This document shows, in pieces, positions 36,434 through 46,497 of a stretch of DNA of 64,000 bases. The stretch's first letter is position 1; each line of letters begins with the position of its first letter. The notes under the pieces were generated by a model. The model did no database searches. It worked only from the letters and a program-made list of their open reading frames with translations, and was not told where the DNA came from. The translations under genes and the position numbers were made by a program. The stretch is from Petrosia ficiformis (Eukaryota > Porifera > Demospongiae > Haplosclerida > Petrosiidae), in assembly GCA_947044365.1 (NCBI GenBank), contig OX345637.1, positions 7,577,701 through 7,641,700 of the forward strand, read 5' to 3'.

Positions 36434-39400
36434 AATGCAAGGTTTAATACATGATCGAATGGATGAATAAATATATAGACAGACGGATATATTAATCAGT
36501 GGACGAATAGATGGATGAATGAATAAACCACTAGGCATACATGTACATTATTATTATACTAAAACCACTAGTAATAGTTGTTGTTGCTCATTTCATAGTT
36601 TCGACCAATCATGTTAGGTGAGATAGGCACATCGGGTAACTTTGGTGCTATGTTTCTTCATCAGTTTGGGAAATCTTGGAAACTTAAATGCAATGCACAA
36701 GTGAGTGGTAGTTCAATATTAAACCAATAATAAGTTGTTGTCTGTCCTTATTATTATAGCTTTTGAAAGGGGGTTAATGCATTATTATATTTTTTTAATA
36801 TATAATTATTACAATAATTATTGTTTAATTAAAGTATGTTTGTGAGACTTGGCTGGTTAATGTGGTGTGTGATGTTGTGTACATCATTATATCATCACTG
36901 ATAATTACGATTATTACTAGAGTTGCACCTATACTAGTATAGGGATCTGAATAGGTGCCTATATAGACAGAGTATCGGTATAGGCAACTGCATTGCCTAT
37001 ACATTGCCTATACAACTTACACAATATTTTTCAGGCTTTGTATGTATATTATTATTGTCAAATGTCAAACTGCACAAGTACAATCTGAAGACATGTGCAA
37101 CCAAAGTTTAATATGCTTGTAACTACATGTACATGTACTTTGGGCTGAATGTAGAGCACACGAACAACAGAATAATTAACATTTTACCATGTGTGAATAG
37201 TTGTAAACACAACTATATACATGTATTTCACAAAGACAATATCAGATCAGATCAGCATATAGGCAATTTGTATTATGAAATAAAGGCATATAGGCATATA
37301 GGCAAATTGCTGTATAGGTGCAACACTAATTATTACAGTGTGATTTCATTGCAACAAGACAATAATTATTACTGTCTGTACCTTTACATGTATATACATT
37401 TGTACTTATAGACACATGGCTCTAAATGGGTTGGTTATCAGGGAACTCTCGACTATCAAGGATCAGACTACACAGCTTCTCTTACAGTTGCTAATCCTGA
37501 TATAATTTCAGGATCAGGTGTGGCTGTCGCTCAGTATCTACAAGCTCTCACACCAAGGTAATTTATATGCAAAGCTAAGTGTGGAATTTAAAAACTCAAA
37601 ACTGCATAATTCTTGTGGCATTCCTTAACTATTGCACTATTGCTGTTGTGACATTATTGATACAAAAAATCTATGATAAATTATAGAAAGTTTTGAATTG
37701 ATGTAAAATCAAATTGATATAATTGTTTTGAGGAAGAGGGGGGAGTATTAGCTCTTGCTTTGGGGTTCAGACATGATTAATTGAACTTGAGACACTTGTC
37801 ACGTACCTGTTCCAACTAAAAAATATTTATCTGCTGGGGTTATGCACTTTCGATCCGGTAATTGATTGACAACTGTGAGTAGAACACTGTAATGATGTTG
37901 TATTGCCTATTTTATTGACTATAGATTATCACTTGGTACTGAATTATTAATACAAAAAGGTGGTGGAATGGAAGCTGGTCTGTTGTCTCTTGGAGGAGGT
38001 TATAAAACTGACAACTGGGAAACAACGGCTAAAATAGGAATGCATGCATGGAATCTCACTTACATCCACAAATCATCAAAGGTAGCGAGACATTTCATTG
38101 GTTACAATCATTATGAGTCGTATGTACTAGTGTAGACATGTATGTAGTTTAGTTGTGAATCATATACTAGGCATTTTACTGTGTAGGCATTTCATTGGAT
38201 ACAATCATTATGAGTCGTATGTACTAGTATAGACATGTATGTAGTTTAGTTGTGAATCATATACTAGGCATTTTACTGTGTAGGCATTTCATTGGTTACA
38301 ATCATTATGAGTCGTATGTACTAGTGTAGACATGTATGTAGTTTAGTCATGAATCATATACTAGGCATTTTACTGTGTAGGCATTTCATTGGTTACAATC
38401 ATTATGAGTCGTATGTACTAGTGTAGACATGTATGTAGTTTAGTCGTGAATCATATACTAGGCATTTTACTGTGTAGGCATTTCATTGGTTACAATCATT
38501 ATGAGTCGTATGTACTAGTATAGACATGTATGTAGTTTAGTCATGAATCATATACTAGGCATTTTACCGTGTAGGCATTTCATTGGTTACAATTATTATG
38601 AGTCGTATGTACTAGTATAGACATGTATGTAGTTTAGTCATGAATCATATACTAGGCATTTTACTGTGTAGGCATTTCATTGGTTACAATCATTATGAGT
38701 CGTACGTACTAGTATAGACATGTATGTAGTTTAGTCATGAATCATATACTAGGCATTTTACTGTGTAGGCATTTCATTGGTTACAAACTTACAATCACTG
38801 GAGTCATAATTTATGTACATGTATTTTATATTGACGATAACCTCAAAATTATGTTGTGATGACTTTATATGTAATATAGTGTATACTATTAGTTTAATGT
38901 CATCAGGTTAATACATGATTATTCTTTAACTCAATAATGAAGCAATGGATTGAAATTTTACATACACAAAAGAGAATGAGAAGGATCGTTATAGTATGAA
39001 AATAGTGACGGTATTGGTCATTACAAACTAAAGTTATGCAAATGTTTCTGAGGTCAAAGTAAACATGAATGACCTTTATAAATTATAGTATACTAGCTAA
39101 TGCCTTGTTACAGAGTCACTATTCATGAGTCATTATGAGTCATTATGAGTCATTATGAGTCATTATGCATCGTCATGTATTTCCCTCCCTTTATAGGATT
39201 TATCATTTGTAGCTGAATGTGATGGCAACCTAATGAATATGGATACTGTAGCAGCTGTTGGATATAAAATAGATCTTGGAGGAGACAGTTTCTCTCTTAA
39301 AGGAAAAATAGATTCAAAATGGACAGTAGGAGCACTCATAGAGAAGAGACTAGATCCATTACCTGCTCATATGTTGATTAGCGGACAGATTAATCATCAA

Positions 39401-39442
39401 ACTAACGAAACTAAATTCGGTGTAGGGTTTATGATCGGATGA
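35766..39442 (+). CDS. TOMM40: TOM40, mitochondrial outer-membrane import channel
   Basis: Beta-barrel pore of the TOM complex, through which nearly all nuclear-encoded mitochondrial proteins pass. Six exons: 35766-35910, 36203-36369, 36599-36700, 37412-37557, 37925-38081, 39197-39442; frames close to 320 residues. The N-terminus is Pro/Ser/Thr-rich (PPPPPP, TTTTSPEQQ), as in animal TOM40. Then come NPGEFEELGKRAKDQLFP, GCKIVLQKGLSQHFQ, HTLSLG, FGATYVGTK and LGEIGTSGNFGAMFLHQF, followed by alternating hydrophobic strands to the C-terminal KFGVGFMIG. It is about 40 residues shorter than human TOM40, mostly at the N-terminus. Intron 3 holds a hAT MITE; intron 5 holds a 97-bp tandem array and a family A MITE. 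Confidence 0.96.
36910..37336. mobile_element. hAT-type MITE with 8-bp target duplication, TOM40 intron 3
   Basis: The element spans 36918-37328 (411 bp). ATTATTAC at 36910-36917 is repeated exactly at 37329-37336. The left end TAGAGTTGCACCTATAC matches the reverse complement of the right end, TAGTGTTGCACCTATAC, at 16 of 17 bases. The interior carries many 'ataggca' sub-repeats in both orientations and no open frame of note. Confidence 0.9.
38087..38785 (+). repeat. About 97-bp tandem array in TOM40 intron 5
   Basis: Seven or so near-identical units with 'catttcattggttacaatca', 'gagtcgtatgtactagt', 'gacatgtatgtagtttagt' and 'actaggcattttactgtgta'. The first unit starts six bases after the splice donor at 38081. 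Units differ at a few sites (for example gtgtag/gtatag, cgtgaa/catgaa), showing spread by local duplication. Confidence 0.9.
38830..39077. mobile_element. MITE family A copy in TOM40 intron 5
   Basis: Keeps 'gataacctcaaaattatgt' near the left end, 'caataatgaagcaatggat' inside, and 'aaacatgaatgaccttta' at the right end; the extreme left end is eroded. A short (GAGTCATTAT)n run follows at 39127-39165. Confidence 0.7.
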
Positions 39443-39527
39443 AGGATATACAATTATATTATGTTAGTACCAATCTAACATGTTATTGTGTGATGAAAAT
39501 ACTACTTAAAATCTTATTTATTTTTGT

Positions 39528-40075
39528 TCATTTAAGTGTGTTTGTTTGTTTTCTTTCTGGAGAGCCATATGCTTCTCTTGAACACGTTAAGAAAGAATTG
39601 CATGTTTGTTTTAGTTTGGGGGTATCCAGTTCAGGTTGGTGACTGGGAAATGCTCTGGACTCTGTTTCTGAGAAGGAAATTATAAAACAGGAATGAGAAG
39701 TTTGGAATGGAGAGAGCTCTACATACCTCTCAATGTCAGTGGTACTTTAACTTTATGAGGTGGTTGTGAATATCCAACTCTGTATGTGCTTTCAAAATAA
39801 TGATCAAACTAGAAATGAAATGCTCATATTATAGAAGATTAATTTATCATGAATATGTGTCCTACCTGTGATGGCAATGGTTTTGGTTGACACAATCCTT
39901 TGACGTCGAATCTTTCTTCATTCCAGTTACCTATCAATGTATTAGAAGAGTAACTACTCTCACAAGTGGTTGTTCTCCAACCAAACTGCTGAAATTTTTT
40001 TACATCTGTGTCATCCCAGATCTCTGCGTGGCCACTGGCCTTTAAAAACCCTTTAAAAGTTGGCTGAGCAGTCAT
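39528..40075 (-). CDS. CFAP68: CFAP68 (C11orf1 homologue), axonemal microtubule inner protein
   Basis: Small ciliary protein that lines the inside of axonemal doublet microtubules. Three exons: 39866-40075, 39727-39808, 39528-39667; frames close to 143 residues. Landmarks match the human protein as I remember it: ASGHAEIWDD, FQQFGWRTTT, YSSNTLIGNWNEERFDV, QPKPLPSQ, then (exon 2) HYFESTY and (exon 3) FPSHQPELDTPK. Human C11orf1 is about 150 residues, so this is full length. The 3' end lies 85 bp from the TOM40 stop on the other strand, so the two 3' UTRs probably overlap. The start codon is 127 bp from TMEM218. Confidence 0.93.
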
Positions 40076-40202
40076 GATCCGAGCTCTGAGCCCCTCCCTA
40101 GAATCACTGCAATATGTGTTGTATATTAGTTGTCATAGCAACTTATGAACTGCATACAGTTCTAATTATACGTACAAAATATTAAAATTTGTAATATTTC
40201 TT
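40076..40202. promoter_or_regulatory. Candidate bidirectional promoter, CFAP68 / TMEM218
   Basis: A 127-bp gap between two divergent start codons of ciliary genes. It contains 'gttgtcatagcaactta' at about 40128-40144. The GTTGTCATAGCAAC palindrome resembles the X-box bound by RFX factors (GTTNCCATNGCAAC-like), which would suit two ciliary genes. Confidence 0.6.
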
Positions 40203-41053
40203 ATGGCATTGGTACCTGGTATAAACATTGGTATAGGTCTACTCCTTCTGATAATTATATGGGTAGTGTGCATCATTGCAATCATTCTTCTAGTACTACT
40301 TCCAAAACCAAGGTCAGAGAAAACATAAACTATCTTGTTATGATTTTTGGGTTTTTTTCAAGACAAATTTTGTTGATAACTTTTGCATGCATGTGTGTAC
40401 ATTGATAACTGCAACTACTGTTTCTATATGAATGACATACATGTAAAGTATTATGCCCCAATATCTGATCTGATCCCTTAGGAAGCCATCCAATTCTAAC
40501 ACCACTTCACTTGCCTTATGCATATGTGGGCTGCATGTATATATATATCCCAATACAGCGAAACATCAAAGTAAACCACAGGTTTATAAATGAGATATAG
40601 CACCCTGTGGTCAAATATAAAACTTGCCGTCGTAACAGACTACAAGAAAACAATAGCAAGCTAAGCCTTCAGACAGATTAGATTCAAACCAACACCAATA
40701 TTTTGTACATTGCAACATATTATAGTGTCCCTAAACAGACTGACTAATATTCCTCTTCAAGTAGTCTTTTAAAATGCCTCACACTTCTTCTCTACAGATA
40801 TGGTATACCAGGAATATCACTAGCCATTGTACTCGCTGCAACCATTACTCTTATTTTTATTTTCTATCCTCGAGCAAGCAAAGGCAACTTAACAAATGAT
40901 GAAGATATAGATGAACTATTCATTGGCCGTATTCTATTGATAGTTATTCTGGCAATATTTTTAGCTATTGGGTGTATGTCTGTTACTGTATTACACTGGA
41001 TAGAACCAATAAGAGCATATCCACTTAGAAAACCAATTCACTTATCCAGATAA
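40203..41053 (+). CDS. TMEM218: TMEM218, ciliary transition-zone membrane protein
   Basis: Small multi-pass protein of the ciliary transition zone (tectonic/MKS module). Two exons: 40203-40312 and 40798-41053; frame closes to 121 residues. Membrane segments are visible at about 8-33, 40-58 and 75-98. Family landmarks are FYPRASKG after the second segment, DELFIGRILLIVILAIFLAIG, and the C-terminal HWIEPIRAYPLRKPIH. The human protein is 115 residues. Exon 2 is present again at 49899-50154 without exon 1, as part of the assembly duplication. Confidence 0.93.
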
Positions 41054-41809
41054 CATTATTATTATTATTATTATACTTATCATTAAAACAACCAACAATT
41101 TAATTGATATACATGTATAAATACAAAAATATACTCGGAAGGTTGTGTCCATATACCATATACTGTATACTGGTAATAATCTACAAGGTTTAACTTGTTT
41201 GTATAAAAGACTTCAAACGTACCGACAACATTATATGATTTATAATTATACAGGTTAGACTTTAGAATGCCTTGCCCTGCACAAACAAAAAGAAAATTTC
41301 TTGTTAAAATTAATTTTGATGAATTAGACTAATATTGATATTCCTGATGACACTGGTTGTTGATATAGAGGATGGAAGCCTATGCCTGATTTGTAACATA
41401 ATTATGTATTCCTGTAAGTATGTATGTGACCATATATCACAAAATGGGTCTTATTTGATGGTTTTCACTATATCTTATAAGAAAACATGAAACTTTCAAT
41501 CCTTATAAAGACATGTTGTTGCCCCCATCTAAAAACCAGATTGTGTTGGGTTCTTGCACAAGACAGCTGTAAATGACCAGTTGAATTTCAAAATCAAATA
41601 AGACCTTTTTCCTATGCACAGTTACTTTATATAGTTGATATTGTGTGGTAAGTTCCATATAAAGTCATTTGACCTAAAATATTTCTATTCACTGTCTTGT
41701 TCTTATGGTATTAAATAATAATTTATGACAATAGGTACATATAAAGTCATCACATCCTAATTTTGAGGTCATCATGAATATGAAGGACTTTAATAAATTA
41801 AGTAACAGT
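41054..41809. other. Intergenic, convergent 3' flanks with MITE A remnant
   Basis: 3' flanks of TMEM218 (+) and the beta-trefoil gene (-). A truncated, inverted family A end lies at about 41742-41800 ('aaagtcatcacatcctaatt', 'gaggtcatcatgaat'), directly before the stop codon of the minus-strand gene. No gene is seen. Confidence 0.55.
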
Positions 41810-43308
41810 TTATTTCATTGACAAACGTACGACATATAGAATTTTGAAGTGGGATACATCAGATGTTTTGTTAGTCAGGGCAGGAGCAGTGAGCTGACCA
41901 GAAGGAAGAACTCCAAAATGAGATCCAGGAGCTTTAGCACTCTCAAATGTAGCATATACTCCATCAACTGTTATACTAGCTATAAATTCACTATCAAATC
42001 CACCTTGTCCCTATAAATATAAATGATTCAATCATAGCGTCAGTCTTTATCAACAACAGTACATGCAATAATGTCAATCGGCTGTACTTTATTATAATAG
42101 TACCTCAATCAACATCCCCATTAACAGATTATGTGGCTTGTGCAACATTACTGAAAATACAATTCACATGGTTGGATATACAGCAGTTATCCTTATAATT
42201 ATGTATAATAAAACTCACCACACAGGTTAACAGTGAACACTCTGCTATGTATAGTAATATTATTATTATAAATAATTGTGTAGCTGTAGACATGAGGGGT
42301 ATATCTTTATACACAAAGATGATATTCATAAAACAGAAGTCATACTTATATTGGCTATAGATAAACTCATTATGTAATTAATATTAACTCACATAGCCAA
42401 CTAAATATCCATCTACGATAGCTAGGAAACGACTGGGCTGAGCAACGTTCCGAAGTCTGATGGTATTAGGAGTCTGTCCAGCACTGATCGTAAACTGACC
42501 TACATAATAAAATATGCTTTACTAGAATGATGTATTGAATATTGTTTGTTCAATAGGCACAATAGTTATTCAATAATGCTAACCTCCATATTAAACAAAG
42601 GAATCTCTTCTTGGGTAATTAGCTTACATAGATAGGCCTCAGTACATGTAGCAGTAATAACTTCAATATATAGATGTAAAAGTACCTCAATAGTCAGTAC
42701 ACACATGGCATGCTACCTTAAGCATATAATAGTACTGCTACTGCAGTACATGTAAGTAGTGTTACTGTAATAGTTCAGTACATGCAACAAGTTCTTTAGT
42801 ATTCATCTGAGCTTGTTAAAGCTTGAGATAATTGAAACCACTTACATGAAGTTCCTCCATCTCCCAAACAGTCAACTGCTCCATTTTCCAAAATCCTGAA
42901 ATTCTTGTTGTTCAACTTTGACTTAATTTGAATTATATTTCCAGGTCGCAGACGATCCTATTTTAATGATAACTTATTAAAGCTGTTTTATCATTGACAC
43001 ATTACATGTATTGTTAAATGTGTCGTCAAAGCTATCAACAAACAGATAAAGCTTTGCTTAACAAGCAAAACATCAAGACACGAGGTGTAATCAAGCCATG
43101 CACAAACATATACATACCACTGTAGTCATAAGAGTAACATCATCCACAACCTTTTCAACATCATGACCGACTTGTTGTAATGCTCTTTCAATAGATCCCT
43201 TTTAAAATGGCATGAGAAATATAATAATTATTATTAATTTTTATGCAGGAACTTGTCAAACTCACAAATAATCCTCCACCACTTCGATACTGAGTAGGAG
43301 GAGTAACC

Positions 43309-43343
<35 letters not shown>

Positions 43344-43489
43344 GAATGACCTCGTCAAGTTCTATTTCCTTTCTAGCAACTCACTGTTGTTACTACCACA
43401 GGTCTGGTTGGAGGTACAGGATTATGTCCAGGTTGAGGATTTCCAACCACGACTTTATTTGTCTGTACATAGACGGTGTTTTTAGACAT
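41810..43489 (-). CDS. Predicted beta-trefoil (fascin/FGF-like fold) protein
   Basis: Six exons: 43385-43489, 43266-43307, 43118-43198, 42846-42957, 42393-42499, 41810-42010. Frames close to 215 residues. There is no signal peptide, so it is probably cytoplasmic. Residues 1-50 are Pro/Val/Thr-rich (VYVQTNKVVVGNPQPGHNP, VPPTRPVVVTT). After a helical linker (SIERALQQVGHDVEKVVDDV) come repeating blocks: NIIQIKSKLNNKNFRILENG, QTPNTIRLRNVAQPSRFLAI, VDGYLVGYGQGG, GVYATFESAKAPGSHFGVLP and SGQLTAP. This rhythm (surface loop, 'xxFLAI.dGxlvG', then 'GxHfGvLPdG') suggests a beta-trefoil. I do not know a named family member or function. Exon 2 is only 42 bp and its acceptor follows a (CT)n tract. Confidence 0.75.
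43311..43341 (-). repeat. (GA)n tract, (CT)n on the coding strand
   Basis: A run of about 30 bases of GA repeats. On the minus strand it is CT repeats ending in the TAG acceptor of beta-trefoil exon 2, so it forms the polypyrimidine tract. The same length is found in the duplicate at 52412-52442. Confidence 0.85.
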
Positions 43490-43532
43490 AGTACTAAAGA
43501 ACTATCAACACTGTACACCCAAGATGACGGAA

Positions 43533-43823
43533 TTGGAAAGCCACACCTTTTTCCAAGCATATAATTAGGTACTAGTACTATGGTAGTATGACATCGATCG
43601 TCCAGATGGATTCATAATAAAATTATGTTAAGGTCATACATATGTATTGTCAACGCTTGGGGTCTTGATAATAGTATCTTCCTCAAGACTGCATAGCTCA
43701 AGCAGTATTTGCTAGTTTGGGTTCAGTATTGCTATATCAGAATAGTTGTTAAGATAGCTAAACGATCAGTATATGGTAGTATGTTACGCTTTACCATTGT
43801 GAGAATCCACCCGTCATCAGCGT
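43533..43823 (+). pseudogene. Shrunken 5' copy of the GPR157-like gene
   Basis: This 291-bp stretch lies between two copies of TTGGAAAGCCACACCTTTTT (43533 and 43824). It holds, in order, short blocks matching the intact gene: 'atcgatcgtccagat', 'ggattcataa', 'atgttaaggtcat', 'cttggggtcttgataatagt', 'cttcctcaagact', 'gcatagctcaagcag', 'tttgggttca', 'atatcagaat', 'aagatagctaaacgatcagt' and 'tagtatgtta'. The blocks are separated by small deletions relative to 43880-44400. It looks like a tandem duplicate of the first exon reduced by many internal deletions. Confidence 0.85.
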
Positions 43824-43879
43824 TTGGAAAGCCACACCTTTTTCAGGCAAGCGATGCACACTCGAGTATAGGAATAATT

Positions 43880-46233
43880 ATGTCGAATGGTAGTGATTCC
43901 TCTGATGGATATGCTGAAATCGATCGTCCAGATTGTGTAAATGGATTCATAAATCATGTTCCAGAATATGTTAAGGTCATAGCAGGTATAACATGTGTGT
44001 TGTCAATGCTTGGGGTCTTGATAATAGTATTGACATACGTTTGCTACAAAAATTTCCAGAGCAAAGCACGAGAGATCATAGTCCACATATCACTAATGGA
44101 TTTTGTAGTGGCTTGCTCAAACTTCATAGGTATTACTGTAGACTTCAATTCTCGTTTATACCATGTTGGTACTGGAGATCTTCCTCAAGACTACAATGTG
44201 CAAAATAACCTCTGCATAGCTCAAGCAGCATTTGCTATGTATGGAACTTTGGGTTCAATTCAATGGACTATTGCTATTGCTATTTATTTTTATATCAGAA
44301 TAATGATAGATGATGTTAAGATAGCTAAACGATCAGTATACGGTTTTTATATAGTATGTTACACTTTGCCATTAATCATGACAATATGGTTTGGTGCTAC
44401 TGGAAAGATTGGTTACTCTCCCATTGGTGGATCGGGTTGGTGTTCTCTGATCGTTGAAGAAAGGGTTGGTGACAAGAAGCGATTTGCTATATTCTTTGGA
44501 TATAATCTCTGGCTTTATTTAACTATAATAATACTTCCAGCAATTGCTATATCACTCCTAATACATCTTAAAATACAGGTGAGTTATGTAAAATAGTATA
44601 AAGTAGATTTTGTTTTCATTGACCTCAGAAAAATGTTCATCACTTCAGTTTGGAATGACCAACAATCTTTTACTATCACTATTTTTATACAATTATCCTT
44701 CCTTTTTTTGTGTATGTCAAAGTTCATCCATTGCTTCATTATTGAATTATTAACCTTATATGACGTATTACAAATAAAGGTCATCATAAATGTGAACACA
44801 TTGATCAAACTTTATAAATTAGAACTTATAATATGGTTGTGAAGTCTCTGTATGGGAATCAACAATTATAATAATTGTAGTACATTACTAATGCACACAT
44901 TGATGTTCATAATTGACTTTTAAATTGCTAGCAATCAGTCAATCTAAGGTGAGAAATATTTGGAATAATAGGAAAATATGCGGGAAGGTTTTGTGGGAAT
45001 TGAATAATGGGTGAAAAGTCGAGCATGTTCAGGCCTAATAGTTGTATTAGTTAGTTCATACAAATGTAGGTAATTTGATGGCTTTATTTATATTCATAAT
45101 GTTTCTGTTTAGTGTTTTTATATGCCATATACAGTTATCATAAAATTAAATCTAGTTAGGGTATCTGTAGCAACAAAAACCATATTTGGTCAGCATAAAA
45201 AAACACATATTCATAGTTTCATTTTCAAAGTTTTTTAATGGTATGCTCCCAAAGTATAGTCTTGTGGATATTTGTCCAGTACCAAACAAGTAATTGTTTG
45301 GACACTGTTTGTCTGGTCATTGATCCTATACTCTGCAAGAGCAAATTTGATGTACACAGCCGCCTGCACCCCCTTCTACCCAAAGTTTTTAGTAACATGT
45401 TGTACAATATTGCACTAATCAGTTTAATTAACACATGTAGGTGAAAAAGGAAAGCATGTCACAACAAGGAATTAGTACTGTGCATACAATTGAGACCAAG
45501 CTGTTGTCCATTCCTATTCTATTTGTGTTGTTAAGAATGTGGAGTTTCTTTCTGGTTTTCATCTCATTGCACACTTCAATACAGTCATGTGGCTTATCTC
45601 TTTTCCTATTGGTTATGGGGGTGAGTAATGAGAATAATTATAAATATACTCCCACTCATTTTTACAGTTTACTTATATGGCTAAACTAGCTGTATGAAGT
45701 AGCATTATATCATGAAGCACTGTCATAATAAATATTGCCATGTTTCTGTGCCATATTACGAGTAAGAACTACAGCAACAAAAAATATTGGAACCTCTTCA
45801 ATCCCCCATAACTTAATCAGTAGATTTATTGAAATGCTCAAATAAAACATAACCACCTAACATGATAATCAAATTTAGTGTGAAAGTCACAAGTCAGAAA
45901 CGAGCCTTAATCTTCAATAACCGATTTAGTTTTATTTATAATCCACTAGTTATAGTTGATAGTTAGCTTCCACATTACCTGGAGATGATTTATTTTATGT
46001 AGGGTATTGGAGACTCTGGACAAGGTTTCTTCAATGCTATCATATTTTGTCTATTAAATCAGAAGATTCGAAAGTCCTATTGGAGTTCAGCATCAAAATA
46101 TTGGTGTCTAATAAAGAAATTGGTAACATTTGGCAAAGAAGATCCGGTCACCCTTCTGGCAACAGATAGTAATATTTTTAATTATGAAAATAGCTCACAG
46201 AGACTATCAAAACCACCAAACAAAGTGGTATAA
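43880..46233 (+). CDS. GPR157-like seven-transmembrane receptor
   Basis: Three exons: 43880-44578, 45441-45620, 46003-46233; frames close to 369 residues. Seven hydrophobic segments are visible; the first spans about residues 31-57 (VIAGITCVLSMLGVLIIVL) and the last lies in exon 3. Landmarks of the GPR157 / cAMP-receptor-like group are VHISLMDFVVACSNFIG, IQWTIAIAIYFYI, GKIGYSPIGGSGWCSL, KLLSIPILFVLLRMWS and GIGDSGQGFFNAIIFCLLN. Vertebrate GPR157 sits on primary cilia and signals through G proteins; the ligand here is unknown. The start used is MSNGSDSSDGY, giving a short glycosylatable N-terminus. The frame is open upstream but only through the degenerate copy at 43533-43823. The tail after the last segment is about 55 residues. 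Confidence 0.88.
44603..44815. mobile_element. MITE family A copy, inverted, in GPCR intron 1
   Basis: Opposite orientation to copies 1-4. It carries 'attgacctcagaaaaatgtt' at the left and 'aaaggtcatcataaatgtga' at the right, with 'ccattgcttcattattgaat' inside. The middle is shortened. It repeats at 53704-53916 within the assembly duplication. Confidence 0.7.
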
Positions 46234-46497
46234 ATCAAATTTTATTTTATAATTGTGTGTGTGTGTGTAAAAGTCTAGGAGACCATAAACATTGTTGATC
46301 TAGTTCAAAGGTCTTGTTTTTCAGAAACAAATTTCATGTATCTATAAGAGTTATTGTACAACTAGTTACTATATGTGCATAATTATTTTATATTCATTAA
46401 TATTAGAATGTAAAAAACTTGTATCAGTTGAATTTGTGGCAGTGTTTAGTGTCATGGCTTTTCAGTCTATCAATGTTGATAATTTTAATGAATATGA

